A program made the translations under genes and the position numbers. A stretch of 10,779 nt of DNA from Bacteroidales bacterium (GTDB taxonomy: Bacteria; Bacteroidota; Bacteroidia; Bacteroidales; UBA1556). Of this stretch, positions 7,697 through 10,779 are shown in pieces (the first letter of the stretch is position 1; each line of letters starts with the position of its first letter). The DNA is taken from NCBI GenBank assembly GCA_029935325.1, contig JAOZKO010000047.1, forward strand, positions 1 to 10,779, in the 5' to 3' direction. Below the pieces are notes generated by a model, which was not told the origin of the DNA, ran no database searches, and saw only the letters and a list, made by a program, of their open reading frames with translations.

Positions 7697-8779
7697 CTAA
7701 TTACATTGTATATTAAGGTATTCACCAGCTACGGAAACTCCTAGGGAATTAGCTTTTGACCAATCTTGACAAGCTCCATCATTATCTCTTAGCATTTCCT
7801 TACATATTCCTCTATTAAGAAAACCATAGCCAAAATCAGGATCAAGCTCAAGCGCTCTGTCATAATCTTTTAAAGCATTCTCATAGTCCTTTTTCTGAAA
7901 TTTAAGATTTGCTCTATTACTATAAGCAATAGCATATGAGGGATTAATACTTATTGCCTTTGAGAAATCAAACATGGCATTCTTAAAATCTCCCATTTCC
8001 TTATAAACGGTTGCTCTATTATTGTAAGCAACTGCATAATTTGAATCCAGATTTATTGCTGAAGAGTAATCTGTAATTGCACCTTGGTAATCCTTCAATA
8101 GTTTTTTTACAGAACCCATATTATTAAATGCTATTGCCATTTTTGGGCTTAGCTGAATAGCTTTTCTATAATCCGATAATGACAACTGATACTTTTCCAT
8201 CTTGCGATAAGTACTTCCTCTATCGTGGTAAGCAAAAGCATAACTAGCATCGCTCTCTATTGCATTAGAGTATGATTTTATTGCTAAGTCATAGGATTCC
8301 TTTTCAAAATAAACACATCCTTGGTAGTAATAAGCCTTTGTTCTATAGTCTCCGCTATCCTTTTCTATACTTATTGCAAAATCGCTTAATGCACCATCAA
8401 ATTCTTTATAATTATATCTCGCAAGCCCTCTTGATAAATAATATTTTGGTATTGGGTTTAAGATAATTGCATAATTGAAGTCTTGTATTGCTCCTAAATA
8501 ATCTTTTTTACCAAATTTTGCTGACGCCCGATTATAGAATGCTTCCGGAAATTTAGCTTTAACAGTTATAGCTTCATCAAACTTGGAGATTGCTTCATCA
8601 AACTTATTACTTTGGTAAAGTATAACTCCTTCGTTATATTTTTTTTCTGCTACTTGCTTGTCCTTCTTGGTAAGTACCTTTACGGTATCTTGCAAAACAT
8701 TGTCTTTACTATTTTCAGTCTGTGCTTTTAAAACACCTGATAATACTATTGCGACAGTCAATAATAGATATTTCTTCAT
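7697..8779 (-). CDS. Secreted TPR-repeat protein
   Basis: A 360-residue exported protein consisting almost entirely of tetratricopeptide repeats, a helical scaffold for protein-protein contacts, probably periplasmic. Residues 1-20 are a signal peptide (KKYLLLTVAIVLSG, cleavage near LKAQ-T). About nine 34-residue TPR units follow from about 46 to 345, for example YNEGVILYQSNKFDEAISKF, AYHDRGSTYRKMEKYQLSL and AYSNRANLKFQKKDYENALK. The tail DNDGACQDWSKANSLG is the degenerate last repeat common in Bacteroidota TPR proteins. The open frame extends 14 codons upstream to a TTG at 8821, but that lies upstream of the predicted -7 promoter element at 8809-8816, and the ATG at 8779 begins a proper signal peptide, so I start there. 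It is the first gene of the minus-strand cluster; the OmpA/PD40 gene follows after 19 bases. It probably works with those proteins, but no specific partner can be named. Confidence 0.92.
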   Translation of the reverse strand: MKKYLLLTVAIVLSGVLKAQTENSKDNVLQDTVKVLTKKDKQVAEKKYNEGVILYQSNKFDEAISKFDEAITVKAKFPEAFYNRASAKFGKKDYLGAIQDFNYAIILNPIPKYYLSRGLARYNYKEFDGALSDFAISIEKDSGDYRTKAYYYQGCVYFEKESYDLAIKSYSNAIESDASYAFAYHDRGSTYRKMEKYQLSLSDYRKAIQLSPKMAIAFNNMGSVKKLLKDYQGAITDYSSAINLDSNYAVAYNNRATVYKEMGDFKNAMFDFSKAISINPSYAIAYSNRANLKFQKKDYENALKDYDRALELDPDFGYGFLNRGICKEMLRDNDGACQDWSKANSLGVSVAGEYLNIQCN

Positions 8780-8808
8780 TGTAAACAATTTAATCAAATT
8801 ATAAGGAA

Positions 8809-8816
8809 CAAATTTA
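8809..8816 (-). promoter_or_regulatory. Predicted Bacteroidota -7 promoter element for the TPR/OmpA operon
   Basis: Read on the minus strand this is TAAATTTG, a full match to the Bacteroidota primary-sigma -7 consensus TAnnTTTG. It would place transcription start near 8802 and give a leader of roughly 22 bases before the ATG at 8779. No convincing -33 TTTG is seen at the expected spacing of about 19-21 bases upstream; the sequence there is GGGAAA-like. Prediction from consensus only. Confidence 0.6.
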
Positions 8817-8921
8817 CACAAATTCCAATTAGGTTTCCCATTTTATTTCAATTGCTGTTATTAATCTCTAATGTAATTATTCAAATACAACTAAAACATC
8901 CAAGCTATAACAATTATTTGT

Positions 8922-8929
8922 TACTTTTG
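8922..8929 (+). promoter_or_regulatory. Predicted Bacteroidota -7 promoter element for the heptose kinase gene
   Basis: TACTTTTG matches TAnnTTTG exactly and is followed by CGCG, a context often seen at Bacteroidota promoters. Transcription would start near 8936, about 30 bases before the ATG at 8967. A -33 TTTG at the usual spacing is not evident. Together with the oppositely oriented element at 8809-8816 it makes this 187-base intergenic region a divergent promoter. About 105 bases separate the two elements; I see no clear operator palindrome in them. Confidence 0.65.
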
Positions 8930-8966
8930 CGCGTTATCTCACATTAAGATTTATAAAACATAGAAA

Positions 8967-9962
8967 ATGACAGTACGAGCAATTGAAGACTTATTTGGAA
9001 ATTTCAAAAACAAAAAAGTATTAATAATTGGTGATGTTATGGTAGATGCCTACTTATTTGGCAATGTTGACCGTATATCGCCAGAAGCACCAGTACCCGT
9101 AGTTTCTGTTACCGGCAGAAATAGCCGAATGGGTGGTGCTGCCAATGTAGCCCTGAATATTAGTGCCCTTGGTGCTACTCCATTTCTATGTTCTGTAATT
9201 GGTAGCGACAAAAGAGGTGATGAATTTGTGGAGCTTCTGGAAAAAAGAAAAATGAGCTCTCTAGGAATTATTCGAAGCAAAAACAGACCTACAACAACAA
9301 AATTTCGGGTTTTAGGTAATAATGTGCAAATGCTTAGAGTCGATGAGGAAGTTACTCACTATATAAATCGACATGAAGAAAAAAGCCTTTTAGATAGAAT
9401 CAATGAGATAATTATTACTGAAAAAATTAATGCAATTATTTTTGAAGACTACGATAAAGGTAATATTACTCCAAGTTTAATTAAATCTGTAGTAAAGATT
9501 GCTAAAAAGCAAAATATTATAATCACTGTTGACCCTAAAAATAGAAATTTTAATTCCTATAAAAACCTTACGCTTCTAAAACCAAACCTAAAAGAACTAA
9601 AAGAGGGACTTGGCAAGGAATTGGAAAATGGAGACATCCATTCTATTAGAGATGCCGCTATGGAATTATTAAGGAAAAATAATATTGATATTCTTATGGT
9701 TACCCTTTCAGAGCATGGTGTTTTGATTTGCGAAAAGAACTTTCAAACTCATATTCCTGCAATTATTCGTAATATTGCTGATGTTTCTGGAGCTGGAGAT
9801 ACCGTTATAGCAAGTTTAACATTAGGCCTTTCTACTGGCTTATCTCCTGTCGATGCTGCAAAGTTAGCAAACCTTGCTGGAGGTCTTGTTTGTGAAGAGA
9901 TTGGCGTTATACCAATTGATAAAAAGAAGTTATTGGTAGAATCTAAAAAAATATTAAAATAA
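8967..9962 (+). CDS. hldA: D-glycero-beta-D-manno-heptose-7-phosphate kinase, stand-alone (HldA/RfaE1-like PfkB kinase)
   Basis: A 331-residue cytoplasmic PfkB/ribokinase-family sugar kinase matching the N-terminal domain of E. coli HldE, which phosphorylates heptose-7-phosphate at C1 in ADP-heptose synthesis for lipopolysaccharide core. GDVMVDAYLFG (22-32) and VDRISPEAPVPVV (34-46) closely match HldE GDVMLDRYWYG and SRISPEAPVPVV. Also visible are MGGAANVALNI (55-65), DPKNRNF (189-195), LLKPN (203-207) and the PfkB signature DVSGAGDTVIA (272-282) with catalytic base Asp278. The adenylyltransferase domain of HldE is absent: the protein ends right after the kinase, as expected where hldA and hldC are separate genes. 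An in-frame TAG two codons upstream supports the ATG at 8967. It has its own predicted promoter. Whether this organism makes heptose-containing LPS cannot be told from here; another phosphosugar in the same family is the alternative substrate. Confidence 0.88.
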   Translation: MTVRAIEDLFGNFKNKKVLIIGDVMVDAYLFGNVDRISPEAPVPVVSVTGRNSRMGGAANVALNISALGATPFLCSVIGSDKRGDEFVELLEKRKMSSLGIIRSKNRPTTTKFRVLGNNVQMLRVDEEVTHYINRHEEKSLLDRINEIIITEKINAIIFEDYDKGNITPSLIKSVVKIAKKQNIIITVDPKNRNFNSYKNLTLLKPNLKELKEGLGKELENGDIHSIRDAAMELLRKNNIDILMVTLSEHGVLICEKNFQTHIPAIIRNIADVSGAGDTVIASLTLGLSTGLSPVDAAKLANLAGGLVCEEIGVIPIDKKKLLVESKKILK

Positions 9963-10022
9963 TTTTTATAACTGTTTTGCCTTTGGGCCTAACAAATGAG
10001 TTCTCAATAATTAAAAAATCAC

Positions 10023-10742
10023 ATGAAAGCAATAATTACTAAGCTTAATATAATAGCAATACTAATAATCCTGACTCTTACTGCCTGCGACAATGCAAAG
10101 CAAATGAGTGAAAGGGAGGAGCAGTTATTTGCGCAAGACTATCATAGTTTAGTTATCCCTATTGACTCCCTTAGTATATTGAATGATTTGATAATATACT
10201 TCGACGATACATATTGCATTAATGAATCAAAAGAGTGGCCTTTGGTTTACCTTGATATGAAGACCAAAGAATTAGTAAGCAAAAGCAATAGAAATACCAT
10301 TGCAATTGGAATTGAACCAGCACCATGTGTCAAAGGCCAGATTCAATATGATGACCATATGATTCTTGAGATTATTAAAGATGGTTATAATACTGAAATT
10401 GAGCAAATCATTACTGAGGTTGATAGTATTCCAAGTTTTGTCAGAAAACAAATGTTGAGTTGGGGTGTAGATCCTAACTATGCTGTTGGTGCTCGCGGAA
10501 ATGGTATTTGGATTTGCACTAAAAAAGAGGATAAGCTTAGCAGCCTCAATATTTATATATATAATGTTGTTATTGGCTATCTAAGTTCGGTTCGAGAATA
10601 TTCGCATTTGGCATATAACAAAAGCATTGACGAGCTCAGTGAAGCTGATTATCAAGAAATTGCTAATGAATTTGTTTTCAGCTTAGCATTTAAATATACT
10701 GATAAAGATATTGAAATTAATTTTGGGAAAGTCGGATATTAA
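10023..10742 (+). CDS. Predicted lipoprotein of unknown function with an ExbD-like C-terminal region
   Basis: A 239-residue probable lipoprotein. Lys7 precedes a hydrophobic stretch (IIAILIILTL, 10-19) and a lipobox LTAC, with the lipidated Cys22 followed by Asp-Asn. Residues about 40-150 show a mixed alpha/beta composition that I do not recognise. Residues about 162-227 (IWICTKKEDKLSSLNIYIYN, then YLSSVREYSHLAYNKSIDEL, then SEADYQEIANEF) look to me like the periplasmic tail of Bacteroidota ExbD/TolR-type proteins, which run roughly as K-x-D-R-x-T-x-Y-x-x-Y-I-x-x-x-N-E-L, then AYNELRDELA, then KKxxxL and a final helix. That likeness is from memory and needs a profile search. It differs from ExbD in having a lipobox rather than a transmembrane anchor. 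It lies 60 bases after hldA on the same strand; only a one-mismatch -7-like TGCCTTTG (9978-9985) is seen between them, so co-transcription is possible. Confidence 0.72.
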   Translation: MKAIITKLNIIAILIILTLTACDNAKQMSEREEQLFAQDYHSLVIPIDSLSILNDLIIYFDDTYCINESKEWPLVYLDMKTKELVSKSNRNTIAIGIEPAPCVKGQIQYDDHMILEIIKDGYNTEIEQIITEVDSIPSFVRKQMLSWGVDPNYAVGARGNGIWICTKKEDKLSSLNIYIYNVVIGYLSSVREYSHLAYNKSIDELSEADYQEIANEFVFSLAFKYTDKDIEINFGKVGY

Positions 10743-10743
10743 T

Positions 10744-10779
10744 ATGCATATCTTTTTGCTGAAACAAGCCCCTTCATTA
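10744..10779 (+). CDS. Possible start of a further + strand gene, cut by the window end
   Basis: An ATG one base after the lipoprotein stop opens a frame of 12 codons (MHIFLLKQAPSL) that runs off the window. The junction TAATATG is identical to that at prc/cysH and at the two OmpA-domain genes, which favours a coupled downstream gene. Too short to identify. A competing reading exists on the minus strand, where a frame entering from outside would end GLVSAKRYAY and stop at 10739-10741, converging on the lipoprotein gene. Confidence 0.3.
   Translation, partial: MHIFLLKQAPSL

Noticed and set aside
8861..8873. ATTAATCTCTAAT as an operator palindrome in the divergent promoter region
   Set aside because: Arms of only four A/T bases are expected by chance at this base composition.
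9978..9985. TGCCTTTG as a promoter -7 element for the lipoprotein gene
   Set aside because: It has a G where the consensus TAnnTTTG needs A and lacks a -33 element; kept only as a weak possibility in the gene entry.
9979..9988. GCC-TTTG-GGC as an intrinsic terminator after hldA
   Set aside because: The stem is only three base pairs and no T-run follows it.

Overview
This is an AT-rich window, almost certainly from a member of the Bacteroidota. The evidence is the protein repertoire: PD40-propeller/OmpA-domain envelope proteins with the layout of the type IX secretion protein PorE, a carboxypeptidase-regulatory-like secreted protein, and a TPR protein ending in the phylum's usual GACQDW-type tail. 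In addition, both promoter candidates in the one divergent intergenic region match the Bacteroidota -7 consensus TAnnTTTG, and Shine-Dalgarno sequences are largely absent. I cannot assign a genus.

Layout. Positions 1-2724 (+) hold the 3' part of a tail-specific protease gene (Prc, S41 family), followed after one base by a complete cysH-type adenylylsulfate reductase gene. Positions 2728-2790 are a perfect-phase tandem array of nine GGAGTTN heptamers filling the gap between converging genes. Positions 2800-8779 (-) are a probable four-gene envelope operon, transcribed right to left: a secreted TPR-repeat protein, two tandem paralogous TPR/PD40-propeller/CRD/OmpA proteins, and a small secreted carboxypeptidase-regulatory-like protein. 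Positions 8780-8966 are a divergent promoter region. Positions 8967-9962 (+) encode a stand-alone heptose-7-phosphate kinase (HldA/RfaE1-like), and 10023-10742 (+) a lipoprotein of unknown function whose C-terminal part resembles Bacteroidota ExbD tails. The last 36 bases may begin another + strand gene.

How the genes fit together. The minus-strand cluster looks like one envelope module: the two OmpA-domain proteins should bind peptidoglycan, while their propeller, CRD and TPR parts, plus the separate TPR and CRD proteins, offer protein-protein contacts at the outer membrane. This resembles PorE, but neither large protein has a lipobox and no other T9SS gene is visible, so a direct T9SS role is inference only. 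Prc, the heptose kinase and the lipoprotein are also envelope-related; CysH (assimilatory sulfur metabolism) is the functional outlier. Two genes have TTG-extended reading frames whose real ATG starts lie further in (5564 and 8779), and I annotate from those ATGs. I see no RNA gene, CRISPR array, insertion sequence or defence system.
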